Both the position numbers and the translations under genes were made by a program. Source: Calliopum simillimum (Eukaryota; Arthropoda; Insecta; Diptera; Lauxaniidae). Taken from it: a stretch of DNA of 64,000 nucleotides. Below the pieces are notes generated by a model. That model saw nothing but the letters and a program-made list of their open reading frames with translations, was not told where the DNA came from and did no database searches. The stretch covers positions 160,566,492-160,630,491 of the forward strand of contig OX638368.1 in NCBI GenBank assembly GCA_951812925.1. The letters run 5' to 3'. Of this stretch, positions 41,701 through 53,649 are shown in pieces (within the stretch, counting starts at the first letter, position 1; every line of letters starts with the position of its first letter).

Positions 41701-43480
41701 TTGCAAAATTGCATTTATTTAAACTTTAAAGGGTCTCTTAATTTACAAAAATTGACTTACGGCTAACGATAATTTCAACACTTTGCCCATGTCGAGCATT
41801 AAGGTTAAGTTTCGTTGATATTTAGCAATGTTTTGACGCATATATGTACATATGCGTGTACTCAATGGAACATGCTTCGAATACTCATAAGACAAATAGT
41901 TCACTTGTAATTTGAAAACATTGCACCTCCTCAAACCATTGCAATCTTCGGATATTATTGTCAGAGCCATCATCAACTTCAGAACTATAAGGCCATAGGT
42001 AGCACTTTAGTTAGCAAAAATGACAATGAAAGTTGAATAAAAGCCACAAGATTACGTGAGGAAACATGTCGCAGTAGGGCGTTTGTATGTTTGTTTGGCA
42101 GCTAACTACATTACGTTGAAAAGCTCTTTGTTGTTGCAAAAATATTTTCACCAAAGCAGCGGTACCTCATTTCGCATGCATTTTCCATTTGCTAAATGCT
42201 CTTGTTGGCGTCGTTTGACCTCAGTTGCTTTTCGGCATGTTCTTTAGCTCCATATGCAGAGAATATGTTTCATTGACTGGTCTTTGCCGACGCACAAAGG
42301 GGTATTGTATGCGCTTTTACGCATTTAATTGAAAAACAAAATTTTTTGAAGTACCACTTTTTTTTGATACTGTTTTAAAGATAATTAAATTCTGCGTCAC
42401 AAACAATAAAAATTGTTGACCTAACATTACTAGTAAAAAAGTTATATGCGGTTGAAAATCAACTTTTTTGCTTTCGTTCGCGCGCTGCGAAAAATTTGAA
42501 TTTTTTGGCTTTTTTAAAGTATATTTTTATTTAAAAAAAAGTTTTTTGTGGAAAAAATTTTAATGGAACCTTTAATTTCAGGTAATTGTGGTTCTTACTA
42601 CATTAAAGCTTTTTTGAGTTAATGTTAAAAAATTTTGTTTTATGCATATTAAATATGTGTTAAAAAATTAGGGTTTTTTATTATTCAAGTGGAGTTAAAG
42701 TATTTTAGGTTGTGCAAGGTTTTCATCTTGTTATGATTTTCTTTAACTATAGACTGTTCATAATAAGTGTTAAAAATTTGGTTGTGCCATGTTTTGCTCC
42801 TTCGGAATTATTAAACTCTTTGTGAGAGAACTCCAGTCGCTATAATCACAAGAAGCAAGTGCAGCCACCAACAATGCAATGATTTTTTTTCCTTTTGTTT
42901 TGTTTTTCTTCTTAAATTTTGATGGACTCTTTTAGTTCAGGTATTTTTGTAATACAAAAGTGGTTTTTGTTTTGTGGAAAAGTATTTTGTTATATTTAAA
43001 TTTTTTTTTTTCGTTCGTTAGTTTAAAATTAAGTTCATTTTGGCTATATACATAGACATATAGTCGTTCCAAAAGTGAGCTCAAACAAAAATGTTTTGAT
43101 TTTAATAAAGAGTAGACATTTAAGTTACTTTTTATGAAAAAAAAGTGTTGCGGGTTTTTGAGCGGGTGGGAGGAATTTTAATTTTTTTAAGGCAAACTGA
43201 CATGTCCAATATGTATGAAAGTGGAGCAAAAAACAAATAAAAAGTTAAATACAGACATAAAGACAGATAATTACCACCAAAAATCTGCAGAGGGTGTCAA
43301 TAAAGTACGCTGAGTTTTTAAAAATTTTTGAAGGTCATTAAGAGGTCGCTCATCGCCGTTTTATGCAAAATCTCGGCTTAGTACAGTTTTTATTTTATTA
43401 CGATTTAAGAAACGCTCGGAATGAGTCATCCGATATATCAAATTTTTTGTCTTGAGTCAAGATATATAAAAACATTATAT
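38721..43480. other. No recognised gene; short dispersed-repeat fragments
   Basis: It includes a fragment like the foldback centre (about 39225-39360, ATTATGACCATTTGAAAATG), a block at 40235-40345 related to 52020-52120 (TATGGTGG...CACGAATCTGAACTTG), and at 40640-40920 two diverged about 140-bp units with CACCTCCTTGTCC-like text. No protein domain in any frame. A-runs occur at 39947-39966. Confidence 0.45.
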
Positions 43481-43489
43481 CTCGAATTT

Positions 43490-43800
43490 AAAATCATTCA
43501 TATATTGTTGTTTTAGATAAAAAACCTAAAGAAAACTTATTTTCGATATTTCGGCCCGCTGTAAAACTTTTAAACTACATCTTGGAAAAACTGTATTTCA
43601 TAAGTTTATCATAAAATTATACAAGAAACAATTTTCTATTGCATCTTAACCCATTATATCCTGTTTTTATGGGTCTTCTTGACCCTTTTTTCCAAAAACT
43701 TGGTTAAAATGGGTTAAAATGTTCTACAAAAATATTCTTCAAAAAATTTCACTAGGGGTCATCAAGGACAGAAATTCTTAAAACTTCAGAATAATGCGTA
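43490..43800 (+). repeat. Fragment related to the CACTG palindromes
   Basis: TATATCCTGTTTTTATGGGT, a TTGACCCTTTTTTCCAAAAA phrase, GGTTAAAATGGGTTAAAATG and CTTCAAAAAATTTCACTA parallel 3895-4040 and (inverted) 62640-62785. A shorter relative lies at 46435-46560. Ends are not visible. Confidence 0.55.
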
Positions 43801-44324
43801 AAAAATTTGATAACAATTTTCAATTTCCGTTTTTTATTGCTATTAAAAAAAATTTCACTACATAATGTACAACTGCATAAGTTTTCTACTTTTTTATGCA
43901 TAATTAACTAAAAAAATAAGTTTTTATAACCTTCAATAGTCTGGATGAATTAATAGCGTGTTTTGGTATCTAATACCCCACTGTGCGACGCATGTATACC
44001 CGTGTCAACGCAATTTGTGGGTATTCCATTTTTACTTGCAGTTACCTTTCAAAATTAGCATGTTGTGACATTGATTACAAAGGAAGACACCCAAAATTTA
44101 CATTGCGGTGGAATTCGTGTCTTCATCTTAATAGTGAAACCAAAGAACGAGGGGAAGAAATTTAGTAGTTTTGTCGTTTAATGGTAAGAATTTTTTAATA
44201 ATAAGTACAAATTTCCGAAGAAGCATTATCCCGGGCCTTATTACTGCACTCGTTGTTTCTGGATTTCTTGGCAATTTCCCTGTGAAGCTTAAAAGGATTT
44301 TTGTATTTTTGCTTAAGGGTACTG

Positions 44325-45420
44325 AAGTAGATTCTTGCAAATTAATAAAGCGTAAGAACCTGATGGCATATCGGCCCATATGTTGAAAAAGTGTGCCTCA
44401 ACACTGGGTCATCCATTTTGATGGAATCTGTTTAGAATTTCCTACACATGTGGTGTGAAGTTGGAAGTATGCTAATGTCCAGCCAGTTCCCAAAAAAAGC
44501 GAGGCTACAAACCCATATAATTATCGGCCCATTGCAATATTCTCAGCGCTCTCCATTGACCTTTTGTCATCGACCATTAATCCAATCCACACCTTTGCAG
44601 ACATCAGCTTTTTTCATTCATATTGCTTTAAAAATTCTAAGGATATTGAGAAAATAAGGCGGTATATGAATGACACACTCTCAAATGACATTAAAACAAT
44701 CTCCGAGTGGGGTCTAGCTAATCGGGTTGAACTCAACGCTAGCAAGGCCCAATGCTGTCTGTTGTCTCACCGACGAGTGGATTGTCCCCTTCATCCCTCA
44801 ATATGGCCGACGTAGACATTACGAGATCAGCTACTCTTGACGTTCTGGGCATCTCGATTCAAGCGGATCTGAGGTGTACAGATCATGTATTCGATGTGTT
44901 GAAAGGAGCGGCCAAGTGTTTAGGTTATCTAAAACGGTGTAAGAAATACCTCACTCCTGTTGATCTTCGGACTGTCTATTTTGCCAATATTAGACCTAAG
45001 CTAGAGTATAATTTTGCACATCTGTGTTGCGGCTCCAAAAACTACTTTGAAGCTGCTAGGCAGAGTTCAACGTAATGTGATGAAATTGATTGGGGATGTG
45101 GATGTTGTACTCTCTGTTTACTCTCTCGAACACCATCGTAACGATGGGTATGTTGCCTTTTTTTTTTATAAATATCATGGGATGTGCTCTAGAGAAATTT
45201 ATGGGCTGGTTCCATCTGTTCGTAGCACTTGGGCGTCTCATCATGCCCATCCTTTTTGCTTTGCACCGGTTTGTAGTAGAACATTGCACTATCGGGATAA
45301 TTCGTTCTTTGGTCGTTCTCCTCTTTTCCCCCATCACTCTAACCTATTTCCTTTTCTGCAAATCAACACGGTGCTTTGCATTTATAGAGGCTACCTGAGC
45401 TTTGGTTCAAATATATAAAT
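44325..45420 (+). pseudogene. LINE (non-LTR) reverse-transcriptase remnant, internally deleted
   Basis: Pieces in shifting frames: PDGISAHMLKKCA (from about 44360), WKYANVQPVPKKS and NPYNYRPIAIFSALS (44460-44550), which open the RT domain, then directly IHTFADISF where intact relatives have FADD. The palm segment between is deleted and the catalytic second Asp is changed. It continues with NRVELNASKAQCCLLSHR, a VLGISIQADLRCTDHV block (44840-44890), LLGRVQRNVMKLIGD, and an EHHRNDGYVAFFFYKYHGMC block to 45400. The domain order suggests a Jockey/CR1-like clade; the clade is not resolved. No endonuclease. Confidence 0.85.
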
Positions 45421-47180
45421 AACAAGTGCTTACATAATTCTATGTAATGTTAGTGCTAATTATTTAATTTTTACTAAGGCCGAAAAATTGTCCACTGAGT
45501 ACACTTTCATATGAATACACCTATTCGTAAGAATGCCAAAAATTGGATAATCATGTATTGAGGATTGCACACAATGCACAAGAGGCATTAAAATGAAATA
45601 AGTTCCATTATCACTCCATAATTCTTATGTATTTGTGCTTATATCAGAAATTTCCATGCTTGCGAACCTAAGCTTCATGGGTTCATTAGGTTTGTAGACA
45701 ATCGCATGAGCTCCTCAAGTTAAGCTGTCAGTAGGCAAATTGACGGCAAGTACAATGAGTGAAATGTCCGTCACGTTTGCAAATGACGTGTAATTTTATG
45801 GCAAGAAATATTTGCATGAAATATTCGCATGAAATATTTTGCAAATGGAGCTGTAAGCACTAAAATGTCATTGACATGGAACGTTTGAAGAACATAGGTG
45901 CACTTTACTACACTAAATATCAAAATGTTTCCAATATAAGATATGCAATTTTTAGTGTTGAATTATTTCATAAACAATATAAAACTTTTGCAATTTCTAT
46001 AATGTACGTATCCCTAACTGAAATGAGTTAAGCCTTGTCTCGATGGAATTAAATTCTTAAGGTAAGCGAACATTGCTTCATGAAAAAATCTCATCATGAT
46101 TCTATAGTACATATTTTGAGACAATTAATTACGAATTTGTATTGTCTTATTTAAAGATATAAAAAGAAAGTAATAACTTTTATAGACAGTATGCGAATAA
46201 CTTTGACAGTTCGGATTGCTTTTAGTGATGCAGATAGTGATGAGCAAAATTAGTCTTGGCTTTAAGTCTTGCTCTTGGAAATTTTTCGAGACCAAGACGA
46301 TGATATCTTTGCACGACCAAGACCGCTTCCACAATTACTCCCGAAAATCTGAAAGTGGCTGCGAAAAAAGTGAGCTGAGATTTTTTAAAATGTTTTTAAA
46401 GGTCATTTAGAGGTGGCGCAACGACAATATGGAATATATTATCCCACTATATCCTGTCCTACTGGGACTTTTTGACCCAATTATCAAAAAACTGGGTTAA
46501 AATGGGTCAAAGTGTTTTCACTAAGGGGTCACTAAGGACGAGAAATGCCTAAAACATAAAATATTAATCTGAAATATATTGTAAAATATTAAAACCTAAA
46601 AAAAAACCAAACCAAAATTAGTGGGTATTTAACAAATTACGACTGAGCCATTTAATATTTTCCAACCAGCACAGCACGTGGTTAAACCTTTTAGGACCGT
46701 AAGGAATTGGGAGCTTATGCAACCATGTTAGCTATTTATAATGGTCTATTGGGCGACCAGAAAACATATTTCAAAATAAAAATTCAAAAAATTTTAACGG
46801 TTTTACTGGAATTTTCTGGGACTTATGTGTTCCTATGGGAGACTTTTGTCCCATACATTTTTATATGGGGAAAAGATGTCCTTATTTCAAAGGATGATAT
46901 CTCGGAAAGTAAGGGTCCAATTGAAAAAATTTAAAGGTATGGTTTGATAGGTAAGGTTAGGGCTGTTTGATGCCATCAAAAGAATTAAACTACACCATCT
47001 CCTGGAACTACACCGTTAGATTGACAGCGCTTTCTCAGCTTCAAGCACGGATATCTCGTCATCCTGAAGTATATGACCAATTCTGGTCTCGGATTCGAAT
47101 TCGGTGGTTCATTAAATTTTTTTATTTTGATTACCTGTGAAATTGGTAAAATTGTAGTACAAAAGTGAGTTGAAAAGTTA
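45421..47180. other. No recognised gene
   Basis: AT-rich. 46360-46560 contains text related to 43290-43800 (AGGTCATTTAGAGGTGGCGC and the GGGTTAAAATGGGTCAAAG phrase). A region near 46840-46870 (CTATGGGAGACTTTTGTCCC) is a weak palindrome. No coding evidence. Confidence 0.45.
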
Positions 47181-47554
47181 CCCTTTACGACCATAGGGAC
47201 ACAGGTGTCCCATTTTGAATTTTATGATTTGTCAATATACTAAGCTTAAATAATGGTACAATTAATGTATAAAACAACAATTTACTAACCTGACAACAAT
47301 TATTTCACACTATAATATGATTAAAAACAATTTAACACCCATAAATTCTGCGGTAAGGTATAGCAATAGTGCACCACACAAACTGCTACATTAGAATGAT
47401 CATACAAAAATAACGGTTCTTCTGATGGTGTTGCCAGATTTAATAGAAATGAAGGAAGCGTTTAGAAACTGATAAATGTCAAAATTACATATATCGGTTT
47501 CTTAATTATTTAAATACAATTTATTTTTGTCATGTCCCTATGGTCGTCAAAGGG
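47181..47554. mobile_element. piggyBac-like MITE, 374 bp
   Basis: Inverted ends CCCTTTACGACCATAGGGACA and TGTCCCTATGGTCGTCAAAGGG. The right end is followed by TTAA (47555-47558); the left is preceded by GTTA, a near match. CCC-start ends with TTAA suggest piggyBac mobilisation. No transposase. Confidence 0.65.
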
Positions 47555-47699
47555 TTAAGGAAGAAAACAGGGGTTTTTTAACCTAAGGGTTTTAGACATA
47601 TCTATGTATCTATGTATATACGAAATCGGTTCAGTCCCTGTTTCTATGCCTAAATCTCAACATATTCGCTTGATTTTTTTTTTGTTGGAAATGTTGTAA

Positions 47700-48095
47700 A
47701 GAAGAGCAGTGCATAAGATATCTCTTTTTTTAAAAAAGTGGGCAGTGCCACGCCCTTAAATGAAAAAAAAAAAAAAAAACAAAACATTCTCACGGCTAAG
47801 CCGCTGCATTGATTTTTATGAAATTTGGTATGGAGATAGGGTTGGTATTAAGGCACCTGAGGAACGACAAGATCAAGATTATGTTTTTATGTCAGTGGTG
47901 CCACGCCTCTAAATGGAAAACACGCAATTTATGGAATTCAGTACTGATGTAGGCTTAACACTAAGAAATGCTAATAAAAAGTTGATAATTTTTAGAGCGG
48001 AGTGCCTCGCCTGCAAATGGAATACATGCTATCGCGGCGAAACTGATGCATTAATTTTAATAGCGGTACACTTAACACTAAGGATAGAAATTTAA
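47700..48095 (+). repeat. About three diverged ~130-bp tandem units (GTGCCACGCC type)
   Basis: GGGCAGTGCCACGCCCTTAA (47740), GTGGTGCCACGCCTCTAAAT (47895) and GAGTGCCTCGCCTGCAAATG (48000) each precede a TGATGCATT...AAGGATAGAA-like stretch. They resemble but do not match the R and Transib tandem units. Confidence 0.55.
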
Positions 48096-48284
48096 AACTT
48101 ATTTTACTGCACCCTCAAAGAATGATATTAAAAGTATTTGTTTCAAAGTGAGCAGTTTCAAGCTTCTAAAAACTTAATATGCAGTTCTTGTTAGAAACTA
48201 TATTTCCATAGTCTCTTTAAATTCAAATTGAAGTGGTCGAATTTCGGCCGCAAGGCTAACTGTACTTTATTTATAAAGTGTGTA

Positions 48285-49035
48285 AACGATTATTTTACGA
48301 CGCTTCTGGGATGTGACAGAGGAGACCTAGACTAAGAAAATTTCAACTGGGGAGCGGTCTTAAATGCACTCCGGAAGAGTTATGGGGTTAAAACTGGTTT
48401 TTTGATTTGTTTTACAAAAAAAGTTTCTTGGGTCACCTTAACGTCTAAGTGGAAGCTTTTTTACATTAAATTTTTAGCATTGCATGAGCTTTCTAATAAT
48501 GTATTTAGTTATAGGGTTCAAAAAGATTTTGCAAAGTTCTAGATCTGTTAATATTTTAAGATTTTTTTTTCTTTCTATTTTTTGACTTTGGCTGCCATTT
48601 TAGTATGAAAAAATCCTATGAAAATACCTTTTTATATTTTTTTTCTATCCTCGTTAAATTTTTTTTTAATTTGATAGCACATTTGTAATACCAACATTTT
48701 GATTTGAGATCGGAAAAAAATAATTTTATGTAACAACACACATGTAACTTGCACGCGTACTCTTCAAACAGATTGTTCTTGAAAAGTACTTTTTTCTGAC
48801 CTAAAATTAAAAAACTGGTATGATAAATGCACCACCAAATTAAAAGAAATTTAACGAGGACCCCAAAAAACTATAAAAGGCTACATTCATGTAAAACAAG
48901 TCAAAAAATCAGTTTTAGTCCTATTGCTAATCAGAGGTACATTAGATTAGAACCAGCCTTAAAGTGCAATTTTTTGTTATTATAGTTCTCCTCTATCATT
49001 TCCCAGAAGCTTCGTAACCGCATCGATTACACCCT
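48285..49035. repeat. Palindromic (foldback) element, about 750 bp
   Basis: Left-arm phrases ACGACGCTTCTGGGATGTGA (48298), AACTGGTTTTTTGATTTGTT (48394) and TTCTTGGGTC recur inverted on the right as ATTTCCCAGAAGCTTCGT (48998), AACAAGTCAAAAAATCAGTT (48896) and GGACCCCAAAAAAC. The arms are diverged. No defined target duplication. Confidence 0.6.
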
Positions 49036-50010
49036 ATAACCCTATAAACTACTGGTTTATAAATTTAGGATGTTAATTGAGACTAACCTTTAGTACTTTA
49101 AATGTATTTCTAGAAATAGCAAACCAGTTTCAATTATCGGTACCGAAATTTAAGAAGAAAAACAATATAGGTTGTAAAACGTCTCAAACCTAGTTTTTCT
49201 CGCTAACCCTGCATTTTAAAGGTTTTTTTCTGGGTGCAAGGAATAAAAAAAAAAAAATTGTACTGATTTTTAGCGCATAGTTGTTCTTAAATTACTAACG
49301 AAAGTAAACTTGTCACTATCCATGGGTTTTTAACTTCAATTAGCACTGCATAGCTTTAGTATATACAGACTATGGGAACTTGCATATTATAACGGCGCAT
49401 ACATATTCATACTTATTATAATCGTAATATCGACTTGGTTAAAGGCTAGAGATGCTACTCTTCTCATCTTCTTTTCTTTTATTTTGGATTTATTCACGAA
49501 AGAAAATGTCTATGAAATTAATTTCGTACGAAGATTTATCGCGAATTTAGACAGCGTTGGCGACACCTGCCAACGCCTACAAATGTAATTTATTGTCCTG
49601 ATATCTGTCGCAACTTGACTTTTCCAGCTCTTACTCCTCTTGCTTGGGTGATGTGTTTATTTGGTGGTGTGCGCCATATAAAAGTTAAGTGTTTCAATTT
49701 CACGGCAACACTTGCAACAACCAAGGATAATGCGAGGATGTTTTAAATTAAATAAAGAAAGTGTTTTATTCAAATATATGTATGTACACTGGGATTGAAA
49801 CTTTTTTTCAAACAGTGTGATTAAATAAAATATTAAATCAAAATAGGAAAGGCATAGCGGGAAATTTTGTACGCTTGCGGTTAAAACTAATTTCGATTTT
49901 TACCATCATAGATATTTGACCTATGCCGTTTTATATTTTCACAAAAAATGTGGTACTAAATTTAACATATATATATAATCTTTAAGCAAAATGCTGAGCT
50001 GCAGCCGTAT
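49036..50010. other. No recognised gene
   Basis: AT-rich, with a short A-run near 49243 and a TATATATATA stretch near 49968. No protein domain or repeat family identified. Confidence 0.45.
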
Positions 50011-50275
50011 CAATAAAAACAAAAAGTTATATGTTTTTATGTTTTTTATTTTGCGATATTTCGACTTAAATTTTAAGTCATCATCAGGCAATGGTTGAGA
50101 TTTGTCGATCGACAGATGCTAACCGATGTCCGTATAACTATCGATAGTTATACGACTGTCGATAGTTATACGATCGACAAATCTCAACCATGGCCTGATG
50201 ATGACTTAAAATTTAAGTCGAAATATCGCAAAATAAAAAACATAAAAACATATGTATAACTTTTTGTTTTTATTG
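50011..50275. repeat. Near-perfect palindrome with a hammerhead-like core in each arm
   Basis: Arms of about 110 bp (50011-50118 and 50167-50275) are almost identical inverted copies, separated by about 50 bp that hold further CGATAGTTATACG repeats. Each arm has CTGATGA, U, stem GACTTAAA/TTTAAGTC, GAAATAT: minus strand 50087-50059 and plus strand 50195-50223. No coding capacity. It looks like two head-to-head copies of a small retroelement terminus. Confidence 0.75.
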
Positions 50276-50949
50276 ATAAAGCCGATTACAACAATTCATA
50301 TATATATAATATTATAAGTTTATGTGTATAATTCTGTAACTCCTAGCGTGGGCTAACACGTCTCCATCTCATGCATTCCCTTGCGATGAATTCTATCTCG
50401 TTTCATGACTTTCCCGAATCGTAAACAAAATTTTGTTATGATTTCATATTTTATGGACCATGGACTCTATAATAAACGATTTCTCTGAAAAAAGTTGTAG
50501 TGCCTTTCAAATGAAGTTAAAAAATACCAAGAACCGTAAACTGAAAACTGAAATAACGCTCATTGTATTTCCATATGCATACATAAATGTGGAAGATAAT
50601 AATTTCAGATATAATGAACACAATATAGAAAAAAAAACTACTATAATAAGCGTTTTTCGTTTTACAGCAGGTATTATTGCATATTGTATCGGGCGTTATT
50701 TAATTTCCTTATTTAGTAAGCGCTATTTCGGTTTTCTCTTCCTATAAGCTATTTCTTTCTGGTGTCTTATTCCAGAGCCGTAATAACATCTTATTTCACA
50801 AATGTTAAGAATGTTCCGCACTTAAGTAGTTTTCTTTTTCGGGCTGTCATGATCCGAACGATAAATTCCTATATGAAATCCACTATCAATAATTATTATA
50901 ATTTGAGTAATTTGTATACAAATCAAGTATAAGTTTTTAAGTAAAATTC
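50276..50949. other. No recognised gene
   Basis: A 95-codon plus frame at 50460-50747 has no recognisable domain and lies in AT-rich DNA; I do not call it a gene. Nothing else seen. Confidence 0.4.
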
Positions 50950-52087
50950 AAAACTAGTAAGGATGTTAACTTTGGCCCGAGCACAAATTAAATACCGTAC
51001 ACTGCAGTATTTTGAAAATATTGCTTGTAAGGATAGTGCCACGTTCTATGGACGGAATTCACTTAGTTTTTACTGAGGTCCTGCACTTATTGGCCTTAGT
51101 GTCTGAGTGAAATTAGGTTCGATTACTTCAAAAAACGCTTTCAGGGTAGCATTCAGAAACTTTTGCTTATATGGGAGGTGCCACGTCTTCTTGTCCGACT
51201 TCGAATAGTTTTTGCTAAAACCCTGCATTTATCTTCCAAAGTGTTTGAGTGAAATATGGTTCAATTATTTCAAAAAACGTTTTAGAACAACATCTTAAAA
51301 ATTTTGTATAAGATAGGTGCCACGCCATATTGCCCGAGTTCACTTAGTTTTTGTTCAGAGCCTGCATTTACCTTCTTACTTTTTGAGTGAAATTAAGTTG
51401 GATTATCTCAAAAAACGTTTTCAGTACAGCATTTTGAAACTTTTGCTCAAAATATTTCGTTTTTACTTATTTGCTTTCTTTTTATGGGCAGTGGGCGTGT
51501 CTGTTGACCGATTTCGCTCATTTTCTATCCCACGAGCTTACTTTTACAACGAAGCCACTGTGTCAAATTTCATTTATTTATTTTGTTTAGTTTTTCCGTA
51601 AAAAAGTATTTCCACGCACAGCCTGGCAGCCAGCCAGAGAGACGGACATTACTATATGGGTGATTCTTAGATAACTGTGCTTTTTCGAGTTGTTAAATTA
51701 AAAGATAATTTTTTTGGAGTTTTGCAAGTTTCTTCGTGCTATCTTGTGTAAACACACTCTACAAACTCACCTTTTAAGTAGATCAACTACAAGTGTGAAT
51801 TTACGGCTTTGAGGTCGAAATTAAGAAATTTTGCTGCCACGTTTGTGACATTTTAGCCACAGTATGGAAAAAAGATGGTTTTGAAGCGTTTTGATGTGAG
51901 ATATATTGCATATAATGACAAATTTACACTTCAAGACTAATTTTGCAACAGTGTCATGTCTCCGGTGGTCCATTTTTTTATAACCTACCGCCCTAAAAAT
52001 CAACTATGGTTTCCTGTCCTCTGTTTTTATAGCCGTTTATGGTGGATTAGAATCTCCTAATTACGAATCTGATCTTGATTTTTTTCT

Positions 52088-52860
52088 TTTACATCAGTAT
52101 CCTTAGTTATCCTTGCTCAAAAGTGAAAAAATCACAGTTTTGACATCTACTTAACAAAAACACACGTAACATTAATTTTTGTCAATGGACTCAGACAGCC
52201 GAATTGATTATCACCAAGACATAACTTACCGTTTTTCAATTGGGTTCCCAGTTTCCGAGTTATAAGCTTTTAAAAAAGGATACCTCTCAATAACACACAA
52301 AGGATTTTCTGGACCGAAAAATTAACAAAAATGGTAAGTTTTAATATTTTTATCAAAAATATATTTTACTACGAAAATTTTAAGCCCTTGCAGACTTAGA
52401 TCGGATGAAAAAATAAGGCTCTATTGTAGATTTAGTGAATGAACAGATGAAATTTTGATTCTGTTAATTTGCAAAGCAGTAGTTGAGTAGGGTCATTCAC
52501 AAAATCTAGCATAGAACTGTCATTTTTCATGCAATTATGGTCTGCAAGGTCTCGAAATTTTTGTAATTAAATATGTTTTTGATAAAAATAATAAAACTTG
52601 ATATTTTTTTAACTTTTCGGTCTCGAAAAATCCTTTGTATGCTATCGAAAGATATCCTTACTTTAAACGCTTATAACTCGGAAGCTGGGAATTCAATTGA
52701 AAAATGGTAAGTTATGTCTTGTTGACAATAAATTTGGCTGTCTGAATCCATTGAAAAAAATTGATTTGACTTGTTGTTGTTTTTGTTCTATAGCTTTAAT
52801 TAGATGTCAAAACAGTGATTTTTCACTTTTGAGCAAGGATAACTCAGGACTTTGATGGTA
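52088..52860. repeat. Palindrome, arms about 370 bp
   Basis: GTTATCCTTGCTCAAAAGTG, GACATAACTTACCGTTTTTC and AAGGATTTTCTGGACCGAAA on the left recur inverted on the right (52840, 52705, 52620). The centre is near 52475, between AGACTTAGATCGG-type and TGGTCTGCAAGG sequences. A relative of the outer part lies at 40235-40345. Confidence 0.65.
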
Positions 52861-53649
52861 TAGAAAAATTTTTGTATTAAAAACATAATTAATAGCCTTC
52901 AACTTAACATACTCAAACTTTATATCGAAATATGTTTTTTTTGCAGACTGATAAAAATGCCACGTTTGTGACATTTTTGTAGTTTATCGCGCATTGTAAA
53001 GCACGCTTTTGAGTTCAAGATTTTTCCGAAAGAATTTGGGGTCATGAATGCAAATCCTACAAAAAAATTGTTTCATGCATAAAATAAAATGTACTACCTG
53101 GGAGTGACGACTGCCACGTTTGTGACCATAATTTAAAAAAAAAACTGTTTTTGTTTATATACTGCCCTATAAAACGCAAACAGATTTCTTTTTGGACGCG
53201 TTTGGACATGATGACCTTTGGGTGATGAATAGTGATCAGAATTAATGCATATGTATTGCAATCTATTGACTGAAACAGTAGTACCATGCAGTAGTAGCAT
53301 AATGCTTTCAAGAAATTTTTTTTTTCCAAAACTAGGGGACAGTTTTCAATTCGAAATTGTGCCCTGTAAAAATTATTTTAAACTGCAGATGAGCTCAGAA
53401 TATTGTAGCCTTAAGTATTTACTTAATATGTGTAGTAACTTGTTTTCTGTTCTATTTCCGTTTTTTGGTCGTTTTTCATCGTTTTGTTTATAAAAAGTAT
53501 GGGTAGGACATGCCACGTTTGTGACATTTGGGATATATTTGCAAACTTTCACAGTAGAGTTACAAATATATCATATTCATTCATTTTTACAGTAGTTTTT
53601 ACAACTTTTCATATTAAAGCCAAATAAAACACGATTTTTTGGACAATAG

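Noticed and set aside
43960..43990. CCCCACTGTGCGACG as another Transib end with a CGACG duplication
   Set aside because: Only the last few bases match, no partner end or left duplication was found, and the neighbouring sequence is not Transib-like.
50460..50747. 95-codon plus frame as a small host gene
   Set aside because: No recognisable domain, AT-driven composition and no promoter or splice context.
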